Assembly (NCBI RefSeq): GCF_009758255.1
Contig: NZ_WSEN01000010.1
Coordinates: 682,001 to 746,000 of the forward strand
DNA length: 64,000 nt
Reading direction: 5' to 3'
Source of the DNA: Microbacterium sp. MAH-37
GTDB lineage: Bacteria > Actinomycetota > Actinomycetes > Actinomycetales > Microbacteriaceae
Position 1 is the first letter of the stretch; each line of letters starts with the position of its first letter. The notes beneath the pieces were generated by a model. That model was given only the letters and a program-made list of their open reading frames with translations, made no database searches and was not told the origin of the DNA. This document shows, one piece after another, positions 51,777 to 59,820 of the stretch. Position numbers and translations under genes: made by a program.

Positions 51777-52571
51777 ATGGGCAGTATGGCCGATGGATAC
51801 GACCCGGGATTCCTCACGGCGACGCTGCCACTGCCCGATCCGACGCAGGACACGCGCGCGCTGACGTATCCGCGGTTCACGGTGCTGCTCGACCCGGAGC
51901 GGCGCCTCGCCGCCGTCGCCGCGGTGAACATCGACGGGCGGACGCTGAGCGACCTGCCCCGAGCCGGTGAATGGCACCTCGATCCGCGGATCCCCGAGTC
52001 CGCGCAGACCGGCCCCGACGTGTACGCCCGCAACGACCTCGATCGCGGGCATCTCGTGCGCCGACGCGACCCGGGCTGGGGCGAGCCGGATGCCGCGCGC
52101 GCGGCCATGGCCGCGACGTTCGCCTATCCGAACGCCGCGCCGCAGGCGGCGGACTTCAATCAGTCGAAGGAGCTGTGGCTCGGGCTGGAGGACCACGTCC
52201 TCGCCTACGCCGAGGCGACGGACCAGCGTCTCTCGGTCTTCACCGGACCGGTTCTCGCCGAGGACGACCCGCCGTATCGCGGCATCCGGGTCCCGCTGCG
52301 CTTCTGGAAGGTCGCCGCATGGAGCACCGATGCCGGGCTCGCGTGCGCGGCCTTCGTGCTCGACCAGTCGGCGCTCGTCGACACGAGGGACGAGCGGCTC
52401 ACGGCGCCGCCGCTCGGTGCGTTCCACACGTTCCAAGTGCCGGTGTCGGCCGTCGCGGGCATGACCGGCATCGACTTCGGCACGCTCGTCGACGCCGACG
52501 TGCTCAGTGGCCGGGCCGCGCGCGGCGAGACGTGGCCGGAGCTGAGGGACGCCGGCGACATCGTGCTGTAG
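51777..52571 (+). CDS. DNA/RNA non-specific endonuclease (NUC1 family)
   Basis: 264 residues with the beta-beta-alpha-metal active site DRGHLVRRRDPGWG (about 84-97; catalytic His in DRGH) and the metal-binding Asn region in FAYPNAAPQAADFNQSKELW. No signal peptide is evident, so it may act inside the cell. GATGAGG precedes the ATG at 51777 by four bases; ATG 51786 is also possible. Its stop is three bases from the convergent antiporter gene. Confidence 0.88.
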   Translation: MGSMADGYDPGFLTATLPLPDPTQDTRALTYPRFTVLLDPERRLAAVAAVNIDGRTLSDLPRAGEWHLDPRIPESAQTGPDVYARNDLDRGHLVRRRDPGWGEPDAARAAMAATFAYPNAAPQAADFNQSKELWLGLEDHVLAYAEATDQRLSVFTGPVLAEDDPPYRGIRVPLRFWKVAAWSTDAGLACAAFVLDQSALVDTRDERLTAPPLGAFHTFQVPVSAVAGMTGIDFGTLVDADVLSGRAARGETWPELRDAGDIVL

Positions 52572-52574
52572 CCC

Positions 52575-54143
52575 TCACTCGGTCGCATGCGGCGGCGCGA
52601 GTCGAAGCGCATCGCGATCGAGTCCGGTCTGCACGATGCGCAGTGCGGTGTCGCTGATCCTGCGCTCGTCGCGCAGCCGGACGAGAACCCCGCGCTTGTG
52701 CTCCAGCACCGCCAGTTCGAGCGCTGCATAGTCCTGATCGGCCGCCCAGAGGTCGGGGCCGTCGAGGTCGGTCGCCGCGCCCAGCCGCGCCAGACGTTCC
52801 TGGTACTCCCGCACGATCCGGTCTCTGACGCTCGCCGGCACGCCGGCCTGCTCGGCGAGCGCGGGCAGAACCTCCAGAGCGGCGACGGTGGTCTCCCGCT
52901 GCGCTGCGGTGATCTCGCCTGCGACCGACGTGTCGCGCCCGAATCCGGCCCAGCGGATCACCCCTGGCAGCAATGCCCCCTGCACCACGAGCGTGAGGAT
53001 GACGACGCCGGTCGCGACGAAGATGATCTCGTCGCGCGGTCCCACCTCCACGGGGACGGCCAGGGCGACCGCGAGGGACACGGCACCACGGAACCCCGCG
53101 ATGGTCGACACCGCGCGCGCCCGATGGGTCATGCGCCGCTCGCGCTGCGACGGCCGTCGATCGAGAAGACGCAGGCACCACGCCATGAGCACCTGGAAGA
53201 CAAACCGGATGGCGAGGATCGCCAGCCAGACCAGCACGCAGAGCAGCAGGAGGCCGGGGATCGACCCCGCGGGGACGCTGCGCATCGCGGATTGCGCCTC
53301 GATGCCGATGAGCACGAACAGTGCCCCGTTCAGCACGCTCGTGACGAGCGCGCCGACCAGGTGCAGTTGCCTGCGCGACAACGGGCTCCCGGTGCGCGGC
53401 CCGCTCTGGCTGAGCAGAAGCCCGGCGACGACGACCGCGATCACCCCGGACGAGTGCACCTGCTCGGCGATGAGGAACGCGACGAACGGAACGAGGAAGA
53501 GCGCGATGGTGTGGAGGGTCGCATCGTGGACGTGGCGCACCGCTCGGGACGCGACGTAGCCGCAGGCGAGGCCGATCGCCACACCGCCGGCATACGCGAC
53601 CACGAACATCTCCGAGACCTTCCATCCGGAGACGACGGACGGCCCGACGGCGACAGTCGTGGCCAGGCCGAACAGCACGAGCGCCGTTCCGTCGTTGACC
53701 AGGCTCTCCGCCCGCAGCACGGTCATGTTCCGATGCGGAAGGGAGCGTGCGAGGGCGCCGACAGCCGTGGCATCCGTCGGCGCGAGCGACGCCCCGAGGA
53801 TGACCGCGGCGAGGATTCCCCAGCCGAGAAGCACGCTGGTCGCCGCGACACCGGCAGCGGTGACGATGACGAGGGGGATGCTGAGCAGGAGGATCACCCG
53901 CATGTCCCGGCGCACCTCCCGGAGGGAGGTCGTGAGGGCCTCCCAGAACAGCAGCGCCGGAAGGAAGAGCACGAGCACGACCTCCGGCGGGAGATGGATC
54001 TCCCTCACCGCCGGAAGGAAGCCCGCGAGCAGGCCGAACAGGAGCTGCATCAGCGGTGCCGGCATCCGCAGCCTCGGCGCGAGCCATGAGGCGGTCACGA
54101 GGAGCGTCCCGACGATCACGACGACGGCGAGCGGCTCGATCAT
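52575..54143 (-). CDS. Na+/H+ antiporter, CPA1 family
   Basis: 522 residues with about twelve hydrophobic helices, then a cytoplasmic tail of about 110 residues. The CPA1 ion-site helix LGASLAPTDATAVGALARSLP (about 117) and the ESLVNDGTALVLFGLA segment (about 145) match NhaP/YjcE-type antiporters. It exchanges Na+ or K+ for H+ in pH and salt homeostasis. The ATG at 54143 overlaps the GNAT gene stop (ATGA). Confidence 0.9.
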   Translation of the reverse strand: MIEPLAVVVIVGTLLVTASWLAPRLRMPAPLMQLLFGLLAGFLPAVREIHLPPEVVLVLFLPALLFWEALTTSLREVRRDMRVILLLSIPLVIVTAAGVAATSVLLGWGILAAVILGASLAPTDATAVGALARSLPHRNMTVLRAESLVNDGTALVLFGLATTVAVGPSVVSGWKVSEMFVVAYAGGVAIGLACGYVASRAVRHVHDATLHTIALFLVPFVAFLIAEQVHSSGVIAVVVAGLLLSQSGPRTGSPLSRRQLHLVGALVTSVLNGALFVLIGIEAQSAMRSVPAGSIPGLLLLCVLVWLAILAIRFVFQVLMAWCLRLLDRRPSQRERRMTHRARAVSTIAGFRGAVSLAVALAVPVEVGPRDEIIFVATGVVILTLVVQGALLPGVIRWAGFGRDTSVAGEITAAQRETTVAALEVLPALAEQAGVPASVRDRIVREYQERLARLGAATDLDGPDLWAADQDYAALELAVLEHKRGVLVRLRDERRISDTALRIVQTGLDRDALRLAPPHATE

Positions 54144-54697
54144 CCGCCGCTCCCGTGGTCCTCGATCACGCGGAGCAGGACCGATCGCCCCTCCTGCTCC
54201 CTGACGACCCGGAACCCCTCGCTCAGCAGCAGCATGTGCGCCGTGCTCTGACTGTCCACGGCGAGACTGAGGCGCGCGTGCCGCGCCGCGCGAGTCCTGT
54301 CGATCATCATCCGGGTGAGCGCACGGCCGATCCCCCGCCCTCGCCATGCCGATCTCGTGCCGAGCTTCATCTCGGGCACTCCGGCGGCGATGAAGGCATC
54401 GCCCGGTTCATAGGGCGGGAACACTCGCGCCCAGGCGGCTCCGGCCACCGCGCCCGAGGGATCGACCGCCACGACGCCGTAGTCTCCGGCGCGAGTCCAG
54501 CCGACCAGGTAGCGAGAGAGCCCGGAACCGCCCGCGGGCAGCACCCGGCTCGCGGTCTGCATGCCCGTGGTGTCGCTGTCGGCGAGTACCCGAGCCAGGC
54601 CGCGCGCATCCGCTGCGGTGGCGCTGCGGAGCAGGACACCTCCGACCACGGCGGGGACGTCCCGGTCCGGCACTTCGAATACCTGCGTTGTCGACAT
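54140..54697 (-). CDS. GNAT-family N-acetyltransferase
   Basis: 185 residues. The acetyl-CoA loop reads GTRSAWRGRGIGRALTRMMI (R/Q-x-x-G-x-G/A, about 112-131), with LSLAVDSQSTAHMLLLSEGFRVV downstream. The acetylated substrate is unknown. It is the first gene of a two-gene unit with the antiporter. Confidence 0.88.
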   Translation of the reverse strand: MSTTQVFEVPDRDVPAVVGGVLLRSATAADARGLARVLADSDTTGMQTASRVLPAGGSGLSRYLVGWTRAGDYGVVAVDPSGAVAGAAWARVFPPYEPGDAFIAAGVPEMKLGTRSAWRGRGIGRALTRMMIDRTRAARHARLSLAVDSQSTAHMLLLSEGFRVVREQEGRSVLLRVIEDHGSGG

Positions 54698-54818
54698 CCC
54701 GGCCTCCTCACGCCCCAGTGAAGCCTCCGATTGTTGCGAGGGCGTTTCCGTGGTGGAACGGTTCGAGGTCGCGCACCGGTCTCGGATCAGGGTAGGCGGA
54801 CGCCGGAACGCCTCACCA

Positions 54819-55394
54819 TCAGCGCTGCACGTCGTAGACGAGCTTGACCACGCCGTTGTCGTAGACCTCGGACTCGCGCAGCTTCAGGTTCCGACGGCCC
54901 GCCTCATCCGCGCGGAAGACGCTCTTCCCGCCGCCGAGCAGGAACGGGAACATCAGCAGGTTGTAGCGATCGATGAGGCCGGCCTCGCCGAGGCGGGTGG
55001 CGAGTTCGGCACTGCCGTGGATGAAGATCCCGCCATCAGTCGTCTCCTTCAGACGCGCGACGTCCTCGATGCTGCGCAGGATGTGCTGAGGGCCCCACCC
55101 TTCGACGAGATCCTCCTCGCCGATCGTGGTCGAGACGACGTACTTCGGAAGATCGCGATAGTCGGCGTGGTCCTCGGATCCGGGCCAGAAGGCCGAGAAG
55201 GCGTCATAGCTGCGACGTCCGAACAGCAGTGCGGTGGTGTCGGCGAGCTCCTCGCCCTTCAGCGAGTATGCCTCGGGCAGGAAGGGGGTGTCGAACACCC
55301 AGCCGCCGCCGGGATGTCCCTCGACGGTGCCTCCGGGCGAATCGACGATGCCATCGACGGTGATGAATCCGGTGTAGACGAGTTCGCTGGTCAT
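54819..55394 (-). CDS. Dihydrofolate reductase/RibD-like family protein
   Basis: 191 residues. FITVDGIVDSPGG, ALLFGRRSYDAFSAFWPG and IFIHGSAELATRLGEAGLIDRYNLLMFPFLLGGGKSVF are strongly typical of the small DHFR-like family. It is likely an NADPH-dependent reductase. About 170 bp of intergenic DNA without clear features separates it from the divergent DGPF gene. Confidence 0.88.
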   Translation of the reverse strand: MTSELVYTGFITVDGIVDSPGGTVEGHPGGGWVFDTPFLPEAYSLKGEELADTTALLFGRRSYDAFSAFWPGSEDHADYRDLPKYVVSTTIGEEDLVEGWGPQHILRSIEDVARLKETTDGGIFIHGSAELATRLGEAGLIDRYNLLMFPFLLGGGKSVFRADEAGRRNLKLRESEVYDNGVVKLVYDVQR

Positions 55395-55568
55395 GATGCT
55401 CCCTGTTCTTGCGGCGGCTGAGGTGCCACCTTACTCAGACGTCGAACCACGCCGCGCCGGATCGACACGGCGTCGAAAAAGATGCGGCGACGATGTAGAG
55501 ATGGCCGTTCCTGTTCCGTCTCCCGTGTGAAGCGGCCAGAATGGGGCCGCACCGAACAGGAGGTCATC

Positions 55569-55976
55569 ATGGCCAAGTATCTGATGCTCAAGCACTACCG
55601 CGGCGGACGCCCGGCGACGAACGCGGTCCCGATGGACCAGCTCACGCCGGAGGAGTGGACCGCGCACATCCAGCACATGCACGACATGGAGGAGCGGCTC
55701 ATCGCATCCGGCGAACTCGTCTCCGCGGAGGGCCTCTCGATGGCGGGCTCATGGGTCCGGTACGACGGCGAGGGTCGCCCGCCTGTCGTCGACGGCCCGT
55801 TCGCCGAGACGAAGGACCTCATCGCCGGCTGGATGCTCGTCGAGGTCGACTCGTACGAGCGGGCGCTCGAGATCGCATCCGAGCTCTCGGCCGCGCCGTG
55901 GGCCGGCGGCGAACCGCTCGGCGAATGGCTGGAGCTGCGCGAGGTGATGAGCGCGCCGCCGGTCGACGCTGCGTGA
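55569..55976 (+). CDS. YCII/DGPF-domain protein
   Basis: 135 residues. It begins KYLMLKHYRGG, and VVDGPFAETKDLIAGWMLV (about 77-95) carries the DGPF motif that defines this YCII-like group. Such proteins are almost always encoded beside ECF42 sigma factors and are thought to be part of their signalling. Its stop overlaps the sigma gene start (GTGA). Confidence 0.92.
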   Translation: MAKYLMLKHYRGGRPATNAVPMDQLTPEEWTAHIQHMHDMEERLIASGELVSAEGLSMAGSWVRYDGEGRPPVVDGPFAETKDLIAGWMLVEVDSYERALEIASELSAAPWAGGEPLGEWLELREVMSAPPVDAA

Positions 55977-57133
55977 ACCAGGCGATGACTCCGATGGACG
56001 CGGCGGTGCTGCGCCGCGCAATCCCGGATGTCGTGGGCATCCTCGTCCGGCGCGGAGCGGACTTCGCGTCGGCCGAGGATGCCGCGCAGACGGCGCTGCT
56101 GCGGGCGATCGAGCGGCCCGGGCAGGAGGAGGTCCGCGACATCCGGGCGTGGCTGGTCACCGTCGCGTGGCGCGCGTTCGTCGATCAGGTGCGCAGCGAC
56201 ACGGCGCGTGCGGCCCGCGAGGAGCGGGTCTCGTACGAGCCGGATCCGGGACCCGTGCCGCAGCACGATGACACGCTCGCGCTCTATTTCCTGTGCACGC
56301 ACCCGGTGCTCACGTCGGCTGCGGCGATCCCGCTGACGCTGCGTGCGGTCGCCGGGCTCACCACGCGGCAGATCGCCTCCGCGTATCTGGTGTCCGAGGC
56401 AACGATGGCGCAGCGGATCAGCCGCGCGAAGCAGCGGCTGGCCGGCATCCCGCTCGACGAGTCCGGCGACCTGTCCCGCGTGATGCGCGTGCTCTACCTG
56501 ATGTTCAACGAGGGCTACTCGGGTGAGATCGACATCGCCGCCGAGGCGATCCGCGTCACGCGGCAGCTCGCGTTGCTGACCGACGAACCCGAGGTCAGCG
56601 GGCTGCTGGCGCTCATGCTGCTGCATCATGCCCGGCGCCCGGCCCGCGTGATCGACGGACGGCTCGTCCCCCTGGCCGACCAGGATCGGTCGCTCTGGGA
56701 CGAGGACGCGATCTCGGAGGGCGTCGACATCCTGCAGTCCGCGCTCGCGCGCGACCGGCTGGGGCAGTATCAGGCGCAGGCCGCGATCGCGGCGCTGCAT
56801 GCGGACGCGCAGACCGCTGAGGAGACCGACTGGGTGCAGATCGTCGAGTGGTACGACGAGGTCCTGAGCTTCGGACAGTCGCCGGTGATCCGGCTCGGTC
56901 GCGCCGTCGCCGTCGGCGAGGCCGACGGCCCGCGCGCCGGTCTCGCCGCGCTGACCGATGTGGGAGAGGACGTTCCGCGGTACCACGCCGCCCTCGCCTA
57001 CCTCCACGAAAGGGCCGGCGAGACGGATGCCGCCGCCGCGGAGTACGCGGAGGCCGCACGCCGCGCGACCAGCATCCTCGAGCAGCAGCACCTGCTGCGG
57101 CAGGCGGAGCGGTTGCGAGCCGACCTCAGTTGA
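55973..57133 (+). CDS. ECF42-type RNA polymerase sigma factor
   Basis: 386 residues. The sigma-2 region is at about 10-75 (AEDAAQTALLRAIE), sigma-4 at about 110-160 (LTTRQIASAYLVSEATMAQRISRAKQRL). The long helical, TPR-like C-terminal domain (about 170-386) is typical of ECF42 factors, which have no anti-sigma gene. It is coupled to the DGPF gene upstream. The last codons (LLRQAERLRADLS) overlap the left direct repeat of the island; in the ancestral arrangement this 3' end overlapped that of dnaB. Confidence 0.92.
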   Translation: MNQAMTPMDAAVLRRAIPDVVGILVRRGADFASAEDAAQTALLRAIERPGQEEVRDIRAWLVTVAWRAFVDQVRSDTARAAREERVSYEPDPGPVPQHDDTLALYFLCTHPVLTSAAAIPLTLRAVAGLTTRQIASAYLVSEATMAQRISRAKQRLAGIPLDESGDLSRVMRVLYLMFNEGYSGEIDIAAEAIRVTRQLALLTDEPEVSGLLALMLLHHARRPARVIDGRLVPLADQDRSLWDEDAISEGVDILQSALARDRLGQYQAQAAIAALHADAQTAEETDWVQIVEWYDEVLSFGQSPVIRLGRAVAVGEADGPRAGLAALTDVGEDVPRYHAALAYLHERAGETDAAAAEYAEAARRATSILEQQHLLRQAERLRADLS

Positions 57134-57147
57134 AGTCGCCGCCGCCT
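57092..57147. repeat. Left 56-bp direct repeat (attachment-like) of the island
   Basis: Pairs with 61710-61765: 50 of 56 positions are identical by my count. The plus strand encodes LLRQAERLRADL, the end of the ECF42 protein. The minus strand ends GGGDFN, the end of DnaB. Four of the six differences are synonymous in the ECF42 frame. Confidence 0.85.
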
Positions 57148-57554
57148 CGGATCAGCGCAACCTGGTCAGGCACGAGATATCGGAAGCTCTGTGGTGGCTC
57201 CATCCCAAGAAGATCACGAAGCGATCGAAGGGACACCGGGCGAACCCAGGTCTCTGGCTCCTCGACCTCAAGAACAGTCGATGCTTCTGCACCAGCGAGA
57301 TACTCGGTGAGCGCTTCCTCGTCAATGTCAATCACATCCGAGAATCGTTCCCAGACCTGGCTCGGATCGACTCTGACCGCCTGCTTCACGCGCACTGTCC
57401 CCAGTATCGCTCTCTCCGGAGAGCTTGAGTAGAGGACAACTACCGTTCCGACGGGCACGTCCGGGAATCTGCGGCGGACTTCGGCCGTCTTGCGCCCCTC
57501 AAGGATCGATCGCGCATAACGCGGCTTCACCGAGAGGAACAGCGTCCTAGCCAC
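57126..57554 (-). CDS. ASCH-domain protein, last gene of the GNAT-PIN operon
   Basis: 142 residues from the GTG at 57554. LFLSVKPRYARSILEG then RKTAEVRR contains the ASCH hallmark G-x-K-x2-E-x-R (Gly 20, Lys 22, Glu 25, Arg 27), followed by VVLYSSSPERAILGTVRV. ASCH domains belong to the PUA-like fold and bind RNA or modified nucleic acid. Its start overlaps the stop of the GNAT-PIN gene by eight bases, so the two are coupled. The last codons (GGGDFN) derive from the 3' end of dnaB through the direct repeat, so the gene took its stop from the insertion site. Confidence 0.85.
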   Translation of the reverse strand: MARTLFLSVKPRYARSILEGRKTAEVRRRFPDVPVGTVVVLYSSSPERAILGTVRVKQAVRVDPSQVWERFSDVIDIDEEALTEYLAGAEASTVLEVEEPETWVRPVSLRSLRDLLGMEPPQSFRYLVPDQVALIRGGGDFN

Positions 57555-59577
57555 CTTCGTACCCCTTCCGACTACGCCGCAGCACATCATCGAACAAGGC
57601 TGGCGGAGCGGAGCGCATAGTGAGGAGCGATCTCGTGACGCCATGCGTGTCGAGAAGTTCGTAGAAGTCCCGCCGCTCGATTGGAACGCGCAGTTCCTGC
57701 GTATCCTCAAACCTTAGGACAAGAACCTTGCCCCGTTGCGCACGCTCCCTGATCTCGCGCTCACGGAACACGCCGAGTGTTCGATACTGTTCGAGGGCAT
57801 CCTCGACGCTTAGCAGCGCCGCATCCACAATGCGGGAGTGTGCCACCACTTTGCGGATCGCCGAGGCTTCATGAGCTTTCTCGTTCTTCGTCACGTACCA
57901 CAAGACGCGAGCCGGCACGTCCCAACCTTTCAATCGTGGTGCGGCAAAGTAGACAAATTCGCGTGAGAGTCCGAGTGCCGACTTCTCCCGCTGGCTCAGC
58001 AACGTGTCGTTATACCCGATGAGTTCGCGCGCGAATTTCGGTTGGATTGGAACTACCCAGACCGGAATGTCTCGCTCCAGAACCACTTGCGGCCAGTTCC
58101 TCCGCTCCCAGGCAGCCACCTCTGAGGGCGTGACCACGCCTTCAACGTCTGCGACGACCGCTGTCTGCACAAGGTCCGCCATCGCGGGCAACCCTTCTGT
58201 GAAGCCATCAGCAGTAAACGATGCGCGCAGGACCGGTCCCATGGCCTCGTCGCTCACAACAACCCGCCTGAGGGTGTTATCCAAGGCGAGGGTTCTCAAG
58301 TATCTGATGAGTTGGAACGCGATCGTCGCTCCCAAGCGTCCGTGCCCGGCGCGGACTACTGAAACCTTGAGTTCCCTGTCCACAACTTCGGCACCAAGGA
58401 GAGCCCACCTTCGTCCACGCTCATCAATAAGCACGCTCAGTTGCGCCGTCGCTGGCCGGGCAAGCACCGCTTGGAGTTGCTTACGAAACAGCGTGCCCTT
58501 CTCATGTGACTCGCGGTCCAAGAAGGCATCCTCGATGCCTTCGGGGAGAGATGTGATCCGCTCCCACCGCAGTCCGACCGACTCGAGCTGATCCGAGCGA
58601 AAGTCCGTGAGCGCAGCCGGAGGAATAAAGCGTTGGAGCAAGTCGGCAGGACGCACGACCTCAACGCCATACTCCGCGTAGATCCACCCGCGCGTTGCGT
58701 CGATAAGGTTCTGATCTCGTGTGACGAAGTAGTCCGCCCCTGCGAGCACAGCGTCTGCGAGGTGCATCGCATCGTTGGCCAGACTTGAATCCTTCGAGGT
58801 AAGTGCCTCCGGCATCTCCGAGACGAGCAAACCCGCGAGGGCCCTCATTCCATCCAGCCGTCTAAGCGGGACCAATTCGCTCAGAGCGTGGCGGATACGC
58901 TGGCGCTCTTCCGGCGGCTCCAGACTGTTCAGATCGACACCAACCTCGGGCGATACTGCGAGATCAAGGAGATCAACGACCCAATCTGCATCCAAGCCCT
59001 GCGACTCAGCTCGGTCAGGGCGAATTAGCGCCTCCGAGGAATAGAGATCGATGACGACGTTGGAGTCCAGCACGGCGAGTGCTCGCGACGAGTTGAGAAG
59101 CTCACTCTCGAAAAGGTCAGGCTGCCCGATCCTCCTCGTCCAGATTGTCAGGACGGAGCCGCTTGCTGACCGCCCTTTGCGCTGACCGCTGGGAGTCATT
59201 TCAAGCGACCGCCAAAATCGGTCAAGGCCGTAGTCATCCCGGCAATGCGCGGAGATCACTGCCCGGTCAGGATGTGCAGCGATCACCTCAGTGACCATTG
59301 CCTTTGCCAGACCTGTTCCTCGACCTTCTTTTCCGACACAGACGTGCACGAGTCGGACGGACTGTTGCCGCGGGGTGCTGTAGAGCACGTACCCACATAT
59401 CCGCCCATCGACGGTACCCAGCATGAGGCGGCCGCGCCTTCCTGCTTCCGCGAATGCCGCATATGGCAGTAGGCCCAGCGTCGCTTTGTTCTGTCGATGC
59501 AAGTCGATGACCCGGCCGTACTCTGCGTCCGCTGCCTCGCCGAGATGGTTCCACGGGTATGCGGCTATTCGCGCCAT
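57547..59577 (-). CDS. Multidomain GNAT-PIN-PUA-like protein
   Basis: 676 residues. About 1-150 is a GNAT domain with the acetyl-CoA loop KEGRGTGLAKAM (84-94). About 165-315 is a PIN nuclease domain: LDSNVVID (Asp 171), NDAMHLADA (Asp 269, 275) and VTRDQNLID (Asp 288) give the acidic cluster. About 375-475 looks like a second, degenerate GNAT-like module. About 530-676 is PUA/ASCH-like (VLWYVTKNEKAHEASAIRKV, then VLRFEDTQELRVPI). The PIN acids imply an RNase; the GNAT part may acetylate or sense acetyl-CoA. It is followed by and coupled to the ASCH gene. I do not know a named system with this architecture. Confidence 0.82.
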   Translation of the reverse strand: MARIAAYPWNHLGEAADAEYGRVIDLHRQNKATLGLLPYAAFAEAGRRGRLMLGTVDGRICGYVLYSTPRQQSVRLVHVCVGKEGRGTGLAKAMVTEVIAAHPDRAVISAHCRDDYGLDRFWRSLEMTPSGQRKGRSASGSVLTIWTRRIGQPDLFESELLNSSRALAVLDSNVVIDLYSSEALIRPDRAESQGLDADWVVDLLDLAVSPEVGVDLNSLEPPEERQRIRHALSELVPLRRLDGMRALAGLLVSEMPEALTSKDSSLANDAMHLADAVLAGADYFVTRDQNLIDATRGWIYAEYGVEVVRPADLLQRFIPPAALTDFRSDQLESVGLRWERITSLPEGIEDAFLDRESHEKGTLFRKQLQAVLARPATAQLSVLIDERGRRWALLGAEVVDRELKVSVVRAGHGRLGATIAFQLIRYLRTLALDNTLRRVVVSDEAMGPVLRASFTADGFTEGLPAMADLVQTAVVADVEGVVTPSEVAAWERRNWPQVVLERDIPVWVVPIQPKFARELIGYNDTLLSQREKSALGLSREFVYFAAPRLKGWDVPARVLWYVTKNEKAHEASAIRKVVAHSRIVDAALLSVEDALEQYRTLGVFREREIRERAQRGKVLVLRFEDTQELRVPIERRDFYELLDTHGVTRSLLTMRSAPPALFDDVLRRSRKGYEGG

Positions 59578-59820
59578 CGCCTGTTCTCCCCCGTTGAGGC
59601 CCTGATGCGACCGATCATAGTCATTGCGGCGCGCGGCGGCGGCAATCGACAGAATGTCGACACCCGCCTTCCGACTGGCCGACCGTCATTTTGCCCAGGG
59701 CCCGTGCACGCACGCGGCACATTGTCTTCGCTCGTAACAGTCCCGGGTACTCGTCGCCGCTACGACAACACACCAACGACACGTCCACCGGGCGGTAGCC
59801 AAATGCGAAACGATGTTTGA

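Noticed and set aside
59497..59820. Plus-strand frame upstream of the SIR2-GAF gene
   Set aside because: It is antisense to the GNAT-PIN start, with no ribosome site or family resemblance; treated as the divergent promoter region.
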